Of a stretch of DNA of 64,000 bases, positions 31,061-39,553 are shown piece after piece. How positions within the stretch are numbered: the stretch's first letter is position 1; the number at the start of each line of letters is the position of its first letter. A program made the position numbers and the translations under genes. The notes beneath the pieces were generated by a model, which was given only the letters and a program-made list of their open reading frames with translations, made no database searches and was not told the DNA's origin. Source of the stretch: Radiobacillus deserti (GTDB lineage Bacteria; Bacillota; Bacilli; Bacillales; Amphibacillaceae); contig NZ_CP041666.1 in assembly GCF_007301515.1 (NCBI RefSeq), positions 1,054,001 to 1,118,000 on the forward strand. Direction: 5' to 3'.

Positions 31061-31519
31061 TCATGAAGATTTTAGTCCCTTAAAGGTTTTCTCTAAATTG
31101 TGATGAAAGTCAATCATGGATTTTAATCGGTCGGGGAGTTCGTGTTTATTTTTAATGTTTGAAAGATCCTTATTAATTTCCATGAGAGAGTTTTTTTGAC
31201 GTTTCATGGCTTCTAGCCATTTATGAATGAAATTGGACATGAATTTATGGTATAGATTATCCTCTGCCTGATATAAGTCTTTTCGGATTCCTTTAATCCA
31301 AACTCTTTCAACTAGATTTAAATCTAATAAGCTCCTAATTCCATTACTTACGGACGTTTTGCTTTTCCCTAGCCAATCAGCCATTTCGTCTAATGTCATT
31401 GGTTTTCCTTCTATATATAAGAGAGAAAACAGTTTAGCTTCCGAAGGGGATAAGTCGAACATTTCTAAAGTCTTAGAGAACTCCAGAATAATCTGTTCTT
31501 GCACTTTTTGTTCCGCCAT
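31061..31519 (-). CDS. GbsR/MarR-family regulator divergent from opuA (second in the window)
   Basis: A 152-residue winged-helix protein with the GbsR HTH region MTLDEMADWLGKSKTSVSNGIRSLLDLNLVERV (about residues 31-63) and the following WIKGIRKDLYQAEDN, very similar to the regulator at 25299-25850. It is transcribed divergently from the opuAA-AB-AC transporter genes, and two palindromes lie between them, so it is the likely controller of glycine betaine uptake (as OpcR/OpuAR-type proteins). The start at 31519 follows GGGAGGA; the frame from 31537 has no ribosome site. Confidence 0.82.
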   Translation of the reverse strand: MAEQKVQEQIILEFSKTLEMFDLSPSEAKLFSLLYIEGKPMTLDEMADWLGKSKTSVSNGIRSLLDLNLVERVWIKGIRKDLYQAEDNLYHKFMSNFIHKWLEAMKRQKNSLMEINKDLSNIKNKHELPDRLKSMIDFHHNLEKTFKGLKSS

Positions 31520-31646
31520 AGAATCCTCCCTTGTCATACGTTATTAATATTAAGGGTACACTAAAACGGATTTGTTGAAAAATAGGATTGAAGTGTGGAA
31601 TAACGAGGAAAAGGGAGAAATAAGGAGAAAACACTGTATATAATTT

Positions 31647-31664
31647 GTACAGTTCAAACTGTAC
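31647..31664. promoter_or_regulatory. Candidate operator 1 in the regulator-opuA spacer
   Basis: GTACAGTT and AACTGTAC, eight perfect base pairs around CA. The palindrome has no T-run, and lies about 130 bases before the regulator start, so a repressor-binding site rather than a terminator is likely. Confidence 0.55.
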
Positions 31665-31680
31665 GTACTTTTTGTACGTA
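31662..31680. promoter_or_regulatory. Candidate operator 2 in the regulator-opuA spacer
   Basis: TACGTAC and GTACGTA around TTTTT, overlapping operator 1 by three bases and sharing the GTAC core. Two adjacent GTAC-type palindromes suggest cooperative dimer binding, probably by the divergent GbsR-type protein. Confidence 0.5.
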
Positions 31681-31698
31681 ATTATCCGTTTTTATGGT

Positions 31699-31728
31699 TT
31701 GAATTTAATGTGTAAAAGGGGATATAGT
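31699..31728 (+). promoter_or_regulatory. Probable sigma-A promoter for opuA
   Basis: TTGAAT, an 18-bp spacer and TATAGT (31723-31728), about 140 bases upstream of opuAA and 20 bases downstream of the candidate operators. The leader from here to opuAA has no recognised riboswitch. Confidence 0.5.
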
Positions 31729-31871
31729 AATAAAGGTAATTCGAAATTCCTATTTCCATGATTGGTGTTTTTAGATAAAGGTACTTACTTCCTAGGTATT
31801 CAAAGTCCGAAACAAAGCTCCGTTGGGCGTTTGAACAACTAGAAATATAAATTTATAGAGAGGTGAGCTAT

Positions 31872-33071
31872 GTGCCTGTAATTAAAGTAGATGGATTATC
31901 GAAAATATTCGGTAAAAATCCCAAACAAGCAATTAAATTGCTTAACGAAGGAAAAACAAAAGACGAAATTCTCAAAAAGACAGGAAATACGGTTGGTGTA
32001 AATCGTGCTAGCTTTGAAGTGGAAGCAGGAGAAATATTCGTTATTATGGGACTTTCAGGTAGTGGGAAGTCCACCCTTGTGCGTTTAATTAACCGTTTAA
32101 TTGAACCAACAGAGGGTAGTGTACTGATTGATGGAGAAGATTTAGCGAAAATGGATAAGCAAAGTCTTCGTCAAGTTAGACGAGACAAGTTAAGTATGGT
32201 ATTCCAACGCTTCGCCTTGTTTCCACATCGTACTATCTTGGAAAATGCTGAATTCGGACTGGAAGTTCAAGGGATAGATAAAGAAAAAAGACAGCAAAAA
32301 GCGAAGGAATCATTAGAACTAGTTGGATTAGGAAACTATATACACCAATATCCAGGTCAGTTATCAGGTGGAATGCAGCAACGTGTTGGGTTAGCGAGAG
32401 CGTTAGCAAATGACCCTGAAGTGCTATTAATGGATGAAGCATTCTCAGCTCTAGATCCACTTATTCGAAAAGAGATGCAGGACGAGTTACTTGAATTACA
32501 AGAGTCCATGCAAAAAACAATCCTATTCATTACACACGATTTGGATGAAGCGTTACGTATTGGGGATCGAATTGCCTTAATGAAGGATGGTTCTATCGTA
32601 CAGATTGGTACTCCTGAAGAAATTCTAGTAAACCCTGCTAATGATTATGTAGAAAAATTCGTAGAGGACGTAGACCGATCAAAAGTATTAACAGCAGAGC
32701 ACATTATGAAGCGTCCAGAAACGATAAATATTGAAAAGCATGGTCCTAGAGTTGCGCTAGAAAGAATGAAAGAAGAAGGACTATCCAGTATTTATGTAAC
32801 GGATGGAAAACGAAACCTGAAAGGGTACGTGACTGCAGATGACGCATCTGAAGCTCGTAAGAATGACGTCCGGGACATCAACCAAATTCTAAAAACCGAT
32901 GTACCTACGGTGACAAGAGATACAACTATGCATGAAATTTTTGATGTAATACACAATTCACCAGTACCAATCGCAGTGGTAGAGGACAACAAGCTGCAAG
33001 GGATTATCGTAAGAGGTGCTGTAATTGCAGCGCTAGCAGGTGACAGTGAGGTGAATATAGAGAATGCTTAA
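31872..33071 (+). CDS. opuAA: Glycine betaine ABC transporter, ATP-binding protein OpuAA
   Basis: A 399-residue ATPase that powers osmoprotectant import. Walker A GLSGSGKST near residue 58, Q-loop QRFALFPHRTI near 105, signature LSGGMQQR near 162, Walker B VLLMDEAFSALDP near 182, and two CBS domains in the last 120 residues (AEHIMKRPETINI and NQILKTDVPTVT), which sense ionic strength in OpuA. The N-terminus KVDGLSKIFGKNP with a long insert before Walker A is typical. The GTG at 31872, with AGAGGTGA six bases before it, is favoured over the GTG at 31863. Overlaps opuAB. Confidence 0.93.
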   Translation: MPVIKVDGLSKIFGKNPKQAIKLLNEGKTKDEILKKTGNTVGVNRASFEVEAGEIFVIMGLSGSGKSTLVRLINRLIEPTEGSVLIDGEDLAKMDKQSLRQVRRDKLSMVFQRFALFPHRTILENAEFGLEVQGIDKEKRQQKAKESLELVGLGNYIHQYPGQLSGGMQQRVGLARALANDPEVLLMDEAFSALDPLIRKEMQDELLELQESMQKTILFITHDLDEALRIGDRIALMKDGSIVQIGTPEEILVNPANDYVEKFVEDVDRSKVLTAEHIMKRPETINIEKHGPRVALERMKEEGLSSIYVTDGKRNLKGYVTADDASEARKNDVRDINQILKTDVPTVTRDTTMHEIFDVIHNSPVPIAVVEDNKLQGIIVRGAVIAALAGDSEVNIENA

Positions 33072-33912
33072 TTTTATGGAAAATGTACCCTCCATTCCGT
33101 TAGCGGAATGGGTGGAATGGTTAACAGATCAAATTACAGATATTTTTTCATTTATCTTTACACCAATTGAAGAAGATTTTGGTGATTTCATTGAAAATGT
33201 AGCAGACCTTCTTGCGGAGGTTCCGCCACTAGTTATTATAGTCATTTTTACGTTGTTAGCTTTCTTTGTAAGTGGGAAGAGGATAGGACTTTCCATTTTT
33301 ACACTTGCAGGATTGTTATTAGTTTGGAACCAAGATTTATGGGAAGCTTTAATCTATACGCTTACCCTTGTTATTACGGCAAGTTTAATATCGGTCATCA
33401 TCGGAGTACCGATTGGAATTTGGATGTCGAAAAGTGATGTTGCTAAAGCAATCATTACACCAATTCTGGACTTCATGCAGACGATGCCAGCATTCGTTTA
33501 TTTGATTCCGGCCGTTGCATTCTTCGGAATTGGGATGGTACCTGGAATTTTTGCTTCCCTTATTTTTGCGACACCACCGACGGTTCGTTTTACAAACCTA
33601 GGAATTCGTCAGGTGTCGAAGGAATTGGTAGAAGCATCTGAAGCATTTGGTAGTACGAGTACTCAAAAGCTATTTAAAGTAGAACTTCCGATGGCGAAAG
33701 GTACCATCATGGCAGGTATTAACCAAACGGTTATGCTTTCTCTTTCTATGGTTGTTATCGCATCTATGATCGGTGCACCTGGTCTAGGAAGAGACGTGCT
33801 GTCTGCTTTACAAAGAGCGAATGTAGGTAATGGGTTTGTAGCTGGTCTAGGAATCGTTATTTTAGCGATTATCATTGACCGGATGACACAAAGTCTTAAC
33901 AAAGAAAAATAA
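33064..33912 (+). CDS. opuAB: Glycine betaine ABC transporter, permease OpuAB
   Basis: A 282-residue inner-membrane permease, the exact length of B. subtilis OpuAB. An amphipathic N-terminus (SIPLAEWVEWLTDQI) precedes seven or eight helices; the EAA-like coupling loop GIRQVSKELVEASEAFGSTSTQKLFKVELP is at about residues 180-210. ATG 33064 overlaps the opuAA stop, so translation is coupled. Confidence 0.93.
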   Translation: MLNFMENVPSIPLAEWVEWLTDQITDIFSFIFTPIEEDFGDFIENVADLLAEVPPLVIIVIFTLLAFFVSGKRIGLSIFTLAGLLLVWNQDLWEALIYTLTLVITASLISVIIGVPIGIWMSKSDVAKAIITPILDFMQTMPAFVYLIPAVAFFGIGMVPGIFASLIFATPPTVRFTNLGIRQVSKELVEASEAFGSTSTQKLFKVELPMAKGTIMAGINQTVMLSLSMVVIASMIGAPGLGRDVLSALQRANVGNGFVAGLGIVILAIIIDRMTQSLNKEK

Positions 33913-33981
33913 AAGGTTGGCAACTTTTCCGATGTGGAAAGTTCACCATATACAAAATATTAAAAAAGGGAGTTTTTAGTT

Positions 33982-34920
33982 ATGTCATTACTTAGTCTGA
34001 AACGTCTTGGCTTAGCGGCTGGTCTTTCATTAACTTTGGTTGCTGCAGGTTGTGGAAGTGGAGATGAAGGTAATTCTGATGGAGGAAATGCCGAAGGTGG
34101 AAGTGACTCAGCTTCTACAAACTATGGAGAAGAATTGAACTATGAAATCACAGGTATTGAGCCTGGTGCTGGTGTAGTTGGAGCTGCTGAAAAAGCAGTT
34201 GAAAACTATGACAGTCTTGCTGGTTGGGAAGTTGTAACGTCTTCTAGTGGTGCTATGGCAACTGCATTAGGGGATGCTATTGAGAACGAAGAACCAATTA
34301 TTGTAACAGGTTGGAGCCCACACTGGAAATTCCAAAAATATGACCTAAAATATTTAGAAGATCCAAAAGGTGTATTTGGTGAAGCGGAACAAATCAAATC
34401 AATGGTACGCAAAGGTCTAGAAGAAGACATGCCAAACGCATATAAGATTTTAGATCAGTTCCAATGGGAATCTAAAGATATTGAAAATGTAATGCTTGAA
34501 ATTAACAACGGAGCAGACCCTGAAGAAGCTGCAAAAGCATGGGTAGAAGAAAATGCGGATAAAGTATCTGAGTGGACAAAAGGTACAGAAGAAGTAGATG
34601 GTAAAGAAATTGAACTAGTGTACGTAGAGTGGGATACAGAAGTTGCTTCTACAAATGTAGTAGCAGAAGTACTACGTAACCAAGGATTTGACGTAACCAT
34701 CACTCCTCTAGATAACGCAGTTATGTGGCAATCTATTGCGGGTGGCGAAGCAGATGGTATGGTAGCAGCTTGGTTACCAGGAACTCACGGTGACCTTTAT
34801 GAAGAACATAAGGATAACTTAGTAGACCTAGGTGCAAACCTTGAAGGTGCGAAAATCGGTCTAGTTGTACCGAAGTACATGGATGTAGATTCTATTGAGG
34901 ACCTACAACCAGCTGAATAA
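33982..34920 (+). CDS. opuAC: Glycine betaine ABC transporter, substrate-binding lipoprotein OpuAC
   Basis: A 312-residue extracellular lipoprotein. Signal peptide with lipobox VAAGC (Cys24) followed by a Gly/Ser/Asp/Asn-rich linker, then the betaine-binding fold: GVVGAAEKAVENY, IIVTGWSPHWKFQKYDLKYLEDPK, YVEWDTEVASTNVVAEVL and MVAAWLPGTHGDLYEEHKDN carry tryptophans that form the aromatic box. ATG 33982 has AAAAGGGAG upstream. Third gene of the opuA operon, closed by a terminator. Confidence 0.93.
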   Translation: MSLLSLKRLGLAAGLSLTLVAAGCGSGDEGNSDGGNAEGGSDSASTNYGEELNYEITGIEPGAGVVGAAEKAVENYDSLAGWEVVTSSSGAMATALGDAIENEEPIIVTGWSPHWKFQKYDLKYLEDPKGVFGEAEQIKSMVRKGLEEDMPNAYKILDQFQWESKDIENVMLEINNGADPEEAAKAWVEENADKVSEWTKGTEEVDGKEIELVYVEWDTEVASTNVVAEVLRNQGFDVTITPLDNAVMWQSIAGGEADGMVAAWLPGTHGDLYEEHKDNLVDLGANLEGAKIGLVVPKYMDVDSIEDLQPAE

Positions 34921-34930
34921 AAAATGGTTA

Positions 34931-34968
34931 AGAGGAAGTTACTCTCGTTACGAGGGTAACTTCTTTTT
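34931..34968 (+). terminator. Terminator after opuAC
   Basis: GAAGTTACTCTCG and CGAGGGTAACTTC, one G-T pair, followed by six T. Confidence 0.85.
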
Positions 34969-35079
34969 TAATTTTTTTATGAGCGGAGATATCGAGTGGA
35001 ATGTTTTGATTTAGGTGTGAATCACGATATACTAAATAGGACAAATATCTCGAATTCGAGGAAGATGGAGGAAAGTAGT

Positions 35080-36123
35080 ATGTCTGAGTACAATAAAGAT
35101 GCGAGCTGTGAAGTTCGATTTAATACTAGTAATGCTTCAAAAAACCCAAAAGAGATTAGTAAGGACGGGTCTTTTAAAAGACAGGTCAACCGATTTACAA
35201 CGCCGTTCGGAAGCACGAAAGAAGAGCTTCCAGTTGAAGCGGGAAGATATCGACTAATATGGTGCCCAGCATGTCCATGGGCTCATCGTTCCGTCATCGT
35301 ACGTCGAATTTTGGGGTTAGAAGAAGCAATTAGCTTAGGAACCGTCAGTCCTATGAGACCAAGAATTGACAGAGTAGATTGGGAATTTTCTTTGGATGAA
35401 AACAGAGTGGACCCTGTCTTAGGTATTCAATATTTGAGTGAAATATATGTAAAAACAGATCCGGATTATATGGGAAGACCAACTGTTCCAGTGATGATTG
35501 ATTTGAAAAAAGGAGAAGCTGTACAAAATGATTATTTCCGCTTAACTAATTATTTCGAAGTGGAATGGGCACGGTTTCATAAGAGAAATGCTCCGAACCT
35601 TTATCCTTTAGAATTGCGAGAAGAAATTGACGCGTTAAGTGATGTCATTTTCCATGAGGTAAACAACGGGGTTTATAAGTGTGGCTTCGCGCAATCCCAA
35701 GAAGCGTACGAAGCAGCATATGATGTTCTCTTTAACCGACTCGATCTATTGGAAGAACGGTTAGCGACAAGACGATTCTTGTTTGGCGATTACATTACAG
35801 ACTCGGATGTAAGACTCTATACAACATTGGCTCGTTTTGATGCGGCATATGTGACGGCCTTTAATACGAACCGTAATCTGTTACGAGAATTTCCGAACCT
35901 TTGGGGGTATGCAAGAGATTTATATCAAACGTCTGGATTCGGAGATACGACTAATTTTGATGCTATTAAGCGCCATTATCACTTGTCTATTACGATTAAT
36001 CCAGATAAAGAAGACGTGAAAATCCTTCCGAAGGGACCGGATGAGTCCGAGTGGAACACCCCGCACAATCGACAATCGTTAAGCGGGAAGGAAGATAAAT
36101 TTCTACGGGAGTCTGCAAGATGA
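35080..36123 (+). CDS. Glutathionyl-hydroquinone reductase family protein (YqjG/ECM4-like)
   Basis: A 347-residue xi-class glutathione transferase-fold protein. The catalytic WCPACPWAHR motif is at about residues 62-71, followed by ISLGTVSPMRPRIDRVDWEFS and the GRPTVPVMIDLKKGEAVQND thioredoxin-fold end, then a helical C-terminal domain (SQEAYEAAYDVLFNRLDLLEERL; FLFGDYITDSDVRLYTTL). The reaction reduces glutathionyl-hydroquinones; bacilli often use bacillithiol, so the thiol cofactor is uncertain. The ATG at 35080 follows GGAGGA; the longer frame from 34996 has no ribosome site. It overlaps the next acetyltransferase by four bases. Confidence 0.82.
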   Translation: MSEYNKDASCEVRFNTSNASKNPKEISKDGSFKRQVNRFTTPFGSTKEELPVEAGRYRLIWCPACPWAHRSVIVRRILGLEEAISLGTVSPMRPRIDRVDWEFSLDENRVDPVLGIQYLSEIYVKTDPDYMGRPTVPVMIDLKKGEAVQNDYFRLTNYFEVEWARFHKRNAPNLYPLELREEIDALSDVIFHEVNNGVYKCGFAQSQEAYEAAYDVLFNRLDLLEERLATRRFLFGDYITDSDVRLYTTLARFDAAYVTAFNTNRNLLREFPNLWGYARDLYQTSGFGDTTNFDAIKRHYHLSITINPDKEDVKILPKGPDESEWNTPHNRQSLSGKEDKFLRESAR

Positions 36124-36626
36124 TTATAAGAGAGGCATACATCGATGAGTTAGCTTTTATAAGAAAACAGCGAGTGGCAGCCTATGCGGAACATGCAAAC
36201 TCGGTGAATAAAGACCACTGGCTAGTATTAAAAAGGGCTGTTTCATCCGAAGCAGACATGACATCTGGCGCAAAGATACTTGTGGCAGTAATTAATGAAA
36301 AAATCGTAGGAAGTGTAGTTCTTTATCCACCACATTCCGATGCATATGAGGGAGAAGTGGAAGCATTAGATTATCCAGAAATCCGCATGTTAGCCGTTGC
36401 TACTGAAGCTAGAGGAAAAGGGATTGCATCCTCACTGATTAAAGAATGTATTGCCAGAGCTAAAGAAAATGGCCATGCTTACATTGGATTGCATACAGGC
36501 TCTTTTATGACAGGTGCAATGCGATTATATGAAAGCTTTGGATTTGAACGATTGCCTCAATATGATTTTGAACCAGCAAACGACGGTATCATTGTGAGAG
36601 CTTACCGTCTTAACCTGAATAGATAA
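36120..36626 (+). CDS. GNAT family N-acetyltransferase
   Basis: A 168-residue GNAT protein. The acetyl-CoA loop RGKGIASSLIKECIARAKENG is near residues 98-118 and the end segment MRLYESFGFERLPQYD near 140. The ATGA overlap with the upstream reductase gene means the two are co-translated, suggesting a linked detoxification role. Substrate not predictable. Confidence 0.8.
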   Translation: MIIREAYIDELAFIRKQRVAAYAEHANSVNKDHWLVLKRAVSSEADMTSGAKILVAVINEKIVGSVVLYPPHSDAYEGEVEALDYPEIRMLAVATEARGKGIASSLIKECIARAKENGHAYIGLHTGSFMTGAMRLYESFGFERLPQYDFEPANDGIIVRAYRLNLNR

Positions 36627-36633
36627 TGTGGAT

Positions 36634-36665
36634 GGCATTCCTGGCATCTATGGGGATGCCGTTTT
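36634..36665 (+). terminator. Weak terminator after the acetyltransferase gene
   Basis: GGCATC and GATGCC with alternative pairing of GGCATTCC, followed by GTTTT. Confidence 0.45.
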
Positions 36666-36706
36666 GAATTATCGTGGGGGGGCTGGGCACCCAATCTTAC
36701 CCTCAT

Positions 36707-36748
36707 AAAAAAAGCACGAGTCCGGATCACGCCGAACTCATGCTTTAA
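36707..36748 (-). terminator. Terminator after yhaH
   Basis: An imperfect stem pairing AAAGCATGAGTTCGG with CCGGACTCGTGCTTT (minus strand), followed by TTTTT. Confidence 0.75.
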
Positions 36749-36753
36749 AACGA

Positions 36754-37113
36754 CTATTCTTTTTTAGATTTCTCTTCTAGTTCTTTTAAGCTTGCTTCAA
36801 TTTCGGATAAATGTTTTTGTATTTTTTTCTGGTGTGGTTCAACGGTTTTTCTCCAACTATCAATAGATGTTTTCATATCTTCAGAAAGGTCTTTAATTAA
36901 TGATACACCTTCTCGTGAAGTTTGAGTAATTTGCTCTTTTAGCTGAGCCCCATCTTTTTTCAACTGATTTAATGCTTTTGCCCAATCTTGACTGCGTTCT
37001 TTTACTTGTGTTCGCAGTTCTCTTCCGGAAGAAGGGGCAGTTAGGAGGGTAGCAGCTGCACTTGCGACACCACCTACAACCATTCCTAATAGTATGGATT
37101 TTGCATTTGCCAT
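36754..37113 (-). CDS. yhaH: YhaH-like protein (YtxH domain)
   Basis: A 119-residue protein, one more than B. subtilis YhaH. The N-terminal YtxH/gas-vesicle-like segment LLGMVVGGVASAAATLLTAPSSGRELR (residues 6-32) is a hydrophobic membrane-associated helix, followed by a long amphipathic helix with many Lys and Glu. The start at 37113 follows AGAGGTG; the extension to 37134 lacks support. It lies between the trpP and yhaH-terminator, as in B. subtilis. Function unknown. Confidence 0.82.
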   Translation of the reverse strand: MANAKSILLGMVVGGVASAAATLLTAPSSGRELRTQVKERSQDWAKALNQLKKDGAQLKEQITQTSREGVSLIKDLSEDMKTSIDSWRKTVEPHQKKIQKHLSEIEASLKELEEKSKKE

Positions 37114-37165
37114 TTGAAACACCTCTTTTTTCAACTATTCTACTTGTTCACATTACTTCTATGAT

Positions 37166-37693
37166 TTAAACATGTATTCCTAACTTTCTTGTATCTACTA
37201 TCCGATTTGCTACTGGAAATAGGACAACTAAGAAAATCGTATTAAAAACAGCAGTTGGAATTACTATTGTATGGAAGAGTGTGAAGAAATTCCCTTCAAA
37301 TATTCCAACAATAAACAGGGATAGAAATAAAAAGATAGTACCACTTACCATCGTACTGCATGCAGCTAATATAGGTGCAGCAACTTGAGCGTCTATTTTC
37401 TTTGTTAGGACGAAATATACCCCGTAAAAGAATAGTGCTGTTAGGGGTTTATCAATTAGGTTGGCTATTTCTCCGCCAGGAACAGATGTCGTTATGGCTG
37501 AAACTAGTCCTGTGAGAATAGATAACAAAAAGACGTAAGGGAGACTTGGAAAAAGCATTATCCCTAAAAACATCATGGCCAGCATCATGTCCGGCCTCAT
37601 TCCTAACAAGACAGGTGGGACGATTACATGAAGAATAACTGCAATCCCAACTATAATCAAAAGAAAACGTAAAACTCTTCCTTGAAGGTTCAT
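37166..37693 (-). CDS. trpP: Tryptophan transporter TrpP
   Basis: A 175-residue membrane protein with about five helices. LRFLLIIVGIAVILHVIVPPVLLGMRPDMMLAMMFLGIMLFPSLPY and TSVPGGEIANLIDKPLTALFFYG are typical of TrpP. In B. subtilis trpP is repressed at translation by TRAP binding to GAG/UAG repeats; I do not see a clear run of such triplets before this gene. ATG 37693 with GGGG upstream is preferred over the ATG at 37708, which lies in its ribosome site. Confidence 0.85.
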   Translation of the reverse strand: MNLQGRVLRFLLIIVGIAVILHVIVPPVLLGMRPDMMLAMMFLGIMLFPSLPYVFLLSILTGLVSAITTSVPGGEIANLIDKPLTALFFYGVYFVLTKKIDAQVAAPILAACSTMVSGTIFLFLSLFIVGIFEGNFFTLFHTIVIPTAVFNTIFLVVLFPVANRIVDTRKLGIHV

Positions 37694-37790
37694 GTTTTTT
37701 CCCCACATTAATCCATATTTGAAAAAGCTTTCATTCTATTTTCATTGTACCAAAAAGGGGGAAGGAGAAACATAAGATTTTAGCGGAATC

Positions 37791-38228
37791 CTAATTTTTA
37801 ATCTTCGATTGGATGTCACTTGCAATTTGCTGTAAGTCATCTGAAGAATATTCTTTCGTATGGGTCTCCCAAACGGCACCGAAGCCATCGCCTTTTCCAT
37901 ATCTCGGAATTAAATGGATATGTAAATGAAATACGGATTGACCGGCAGCTTCTTCGTTATTGTTAAGTACATTTAATCCAGCTGGTGAATATGCTTCTTT
38001 GATGGCATTCGCTACTTTTGGCACACTGGAAAATAGCTTTTCAGCAACTGGTGCAGGTGTTTCATAGATGTTTTTATGATGTGCCTTTGGAATGACTAGT
38101 GTATGTCCTTTGGTTACTTGGCTAATATCAAGAAAAGCAAAAACATTTTCATCCTCATACACTTTTGCGGATGGAATTTCTCCTGCTAAGATTTTGCAAA
38201 AAATACAATCGTTCGTTTCTTGACTCAT
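37791..38228 (-). CDS. hit: HIT family nucleotide hydrolase (Hit)
   Basis: A 145-residue HIT protein. CIFCKILAGEIPSAKVYEDE at the N-terminus includes a CxxC zinc ligand pair, GHTLVIPKAHHKN is mid domain, and the triad HLHIHLIPRY (near residues 103-112) is the nucleotide-hydrolase active site. It probably cleaves AMP-linked compounds such as ADP-ribosides or dinucleotides. ATG 38228 follows CAGGAGTGG; the TTG just before it was rejected. It is divergent from ecsABC, as in B. subtilis. Confidence 0.93.
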   Translation of the reverse strand: MSQETNDCIFCKILAGEIPSAKVYEDENVFAFLDISQVTKGHTLVIPKAHHKNIYETPAPVAEKLFSSVPKVANAIKEAYSPAGLNVLNNNEEAAGQSVFHLHIHLIPRYGKGDGFGAVWETHTKEYSSDDLQQIASDIQSKIKN

Positions 38229-38806
38229 CAAACCACTCCTGTTCGTTCATATTATTTTGTTTCGTTGCATCTATTTTATATAGGATGGACAAGGATTGTA
38301 AAGGAATGGAGACGATGAAGGAAAAAGAAGCGGGTATATCCGCATAGCTTAAATCAACGGAGTGATTTTCGCTAAAGGATAACCCGCTCTTTGAAGGAGA
38401 AGGAGATGTTACTGGACCACTTTTTCTTTCGTAATGAAATAGAACCAGGGGAATGATTCCATTGAATTACTTAAGTGAGTAATCTTTCGTCAACACCTCA
38501 TTTTTGAGTTAGTTAAACAAATGGATTACAAAAAAAGTAAGTCTTCTCCCACCAACACCTCATTTCGTGGTTGACCACAAGATACGTTGTGAAGAGCTAC
38601 CATAAATCTTCCTTGCTCCTTCAAAAATTATTGTGTGCGGGAATTGCATTTTTCATACAGACTATCTTTGGCAAAAGAACTGGAAAATGGTACTATTTTA
38701 TACGTTAGGACAGAAAGCGTTAGTTAGAAATGCGACTTAGTTTCTGATGTAACAGACTTGGCTCGAAACCGTTTTATAATAAACTTAGGAAAGGGAGGAC
38801 ACTGGT
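38229..38806. other. Long non-coding stretch between hit and ecsA with a direct repeat
   Basis: 578 bases with no credible gene. CAACACCTCATTT occurs twice, at 38491-38503 and 38553-38565, each with similar flanking sequence (AGTAA then TCTT before it). A hairpin GTGGT/ACCAC lies at about 38567-38578. TATAAT at 38775-38780 may be the ecsA -10 but has no good -35. I see no riboswitch. Confidence 0.4.
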
Positions 38807-39553
38807 TTGAATCCTTTACTACATATAGATCAACTAGTCGGGGGATACACGAATAAAAATGTATTACATGGGATTTCCTTTGATGTGTATCCAAATGAAA
38901 TTGTTGGCTTAATTGGACTGAATGGGGCCGGGAAGAGTACGACCATTAAACATATCATTGGCATCATGCAAGCAAAAAAAGGGAAAATTGAAATAGATGG
39001 GAAAACGTTTCAAGCTTCACCAGAAACATATCGTGGAAAGTTTTCCTATATTCCAGAAATGCCGCTTCTTTACGAAGAATTAACGCTTTACGAACACTTG
39101 AGATTAACAGCCATGGCGTATGGATTAGACGAAGCAACGTTTGAACAACGCCTTCAGCCATTACTAAAAGAATTTCGATTAGAAAAGAAGCTGAAGTGGT
39201 TTCCGGTCCATTTCTCAAAGGGGATGCGACAAAAGGTAATGATTATGTGTGCCTTTCTCGTGGAGCCAGAACTATACATCGTGGACGAGCCGTTTGTTGG
39301 CTTAGATCCGCTTGGCATCCAATCCTACCTTCAACTAATGAACGATATGAAGGATAAAGGTGCGGGTGTGCTTATGTCCACTCATATATTAGCAACTGCA
39401 GAGCGATATTGTGATCGATTTGTAATTTTACATGATGGAAAAGTAAAAGCACAGGGAACATTGGAGGCATTACGAGAGCAATTCCGTATGCCGAATGCTA
39501 CCTTGGATGACTTGTATGTTCAATTAACGAAGGAAGAAGATGCACATGTTTGA
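38807..39553 (+). CDS. ecsA: ABC transporter ATP-binding protein EcsA
   Basis: A 248-residue ATPase, one residue longer than the B. subtilis protein. Walker A GLNGAGKST near residues 37-45, signature variant FSKGMRQK near 134 and Walker B LYIVDEPFVGLDP near 154-166. With EcsB it is needed for full secretion, competence and sporulation in B. subtilis. The start is TTG 38807 after GGGAGG. It overlaps ecsB. Confidence 0.93.
   Translation: MNPLLHIDQLVGGYTNKNVLHGISFDVYPNEIVGLIGLNGAGKSTTIKHIIGIMQAKKGKIEIDGKTFQASPETYRGKFSYIPEMPLLYEELTLYEHLRLTAMAYGLDEATFEQRLQPLLKEFRLEKKLKWFPVHFSKGMRQKVMIMCAFLVEPELYIVDEPFVGLDPLGIQSYLQLMNDMKDKGAGVLMSTHILATAERYCDRFVILHDGKVKAQGTLEALREQFRMPNATLDDLYVQLTKEEDAHV

Noticed and set aside
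34996..35079. N-terminal extension of the hydroquinone reductase
   Set aside because: No ribosome site for the early start, while GGAGGA precedes ATG 35080.
37694..37760. TRAP-binding leader upstream of trpP
   Set aside because: Only one or two NAG triplets are seen, far fewer than the nine to eleven expected.
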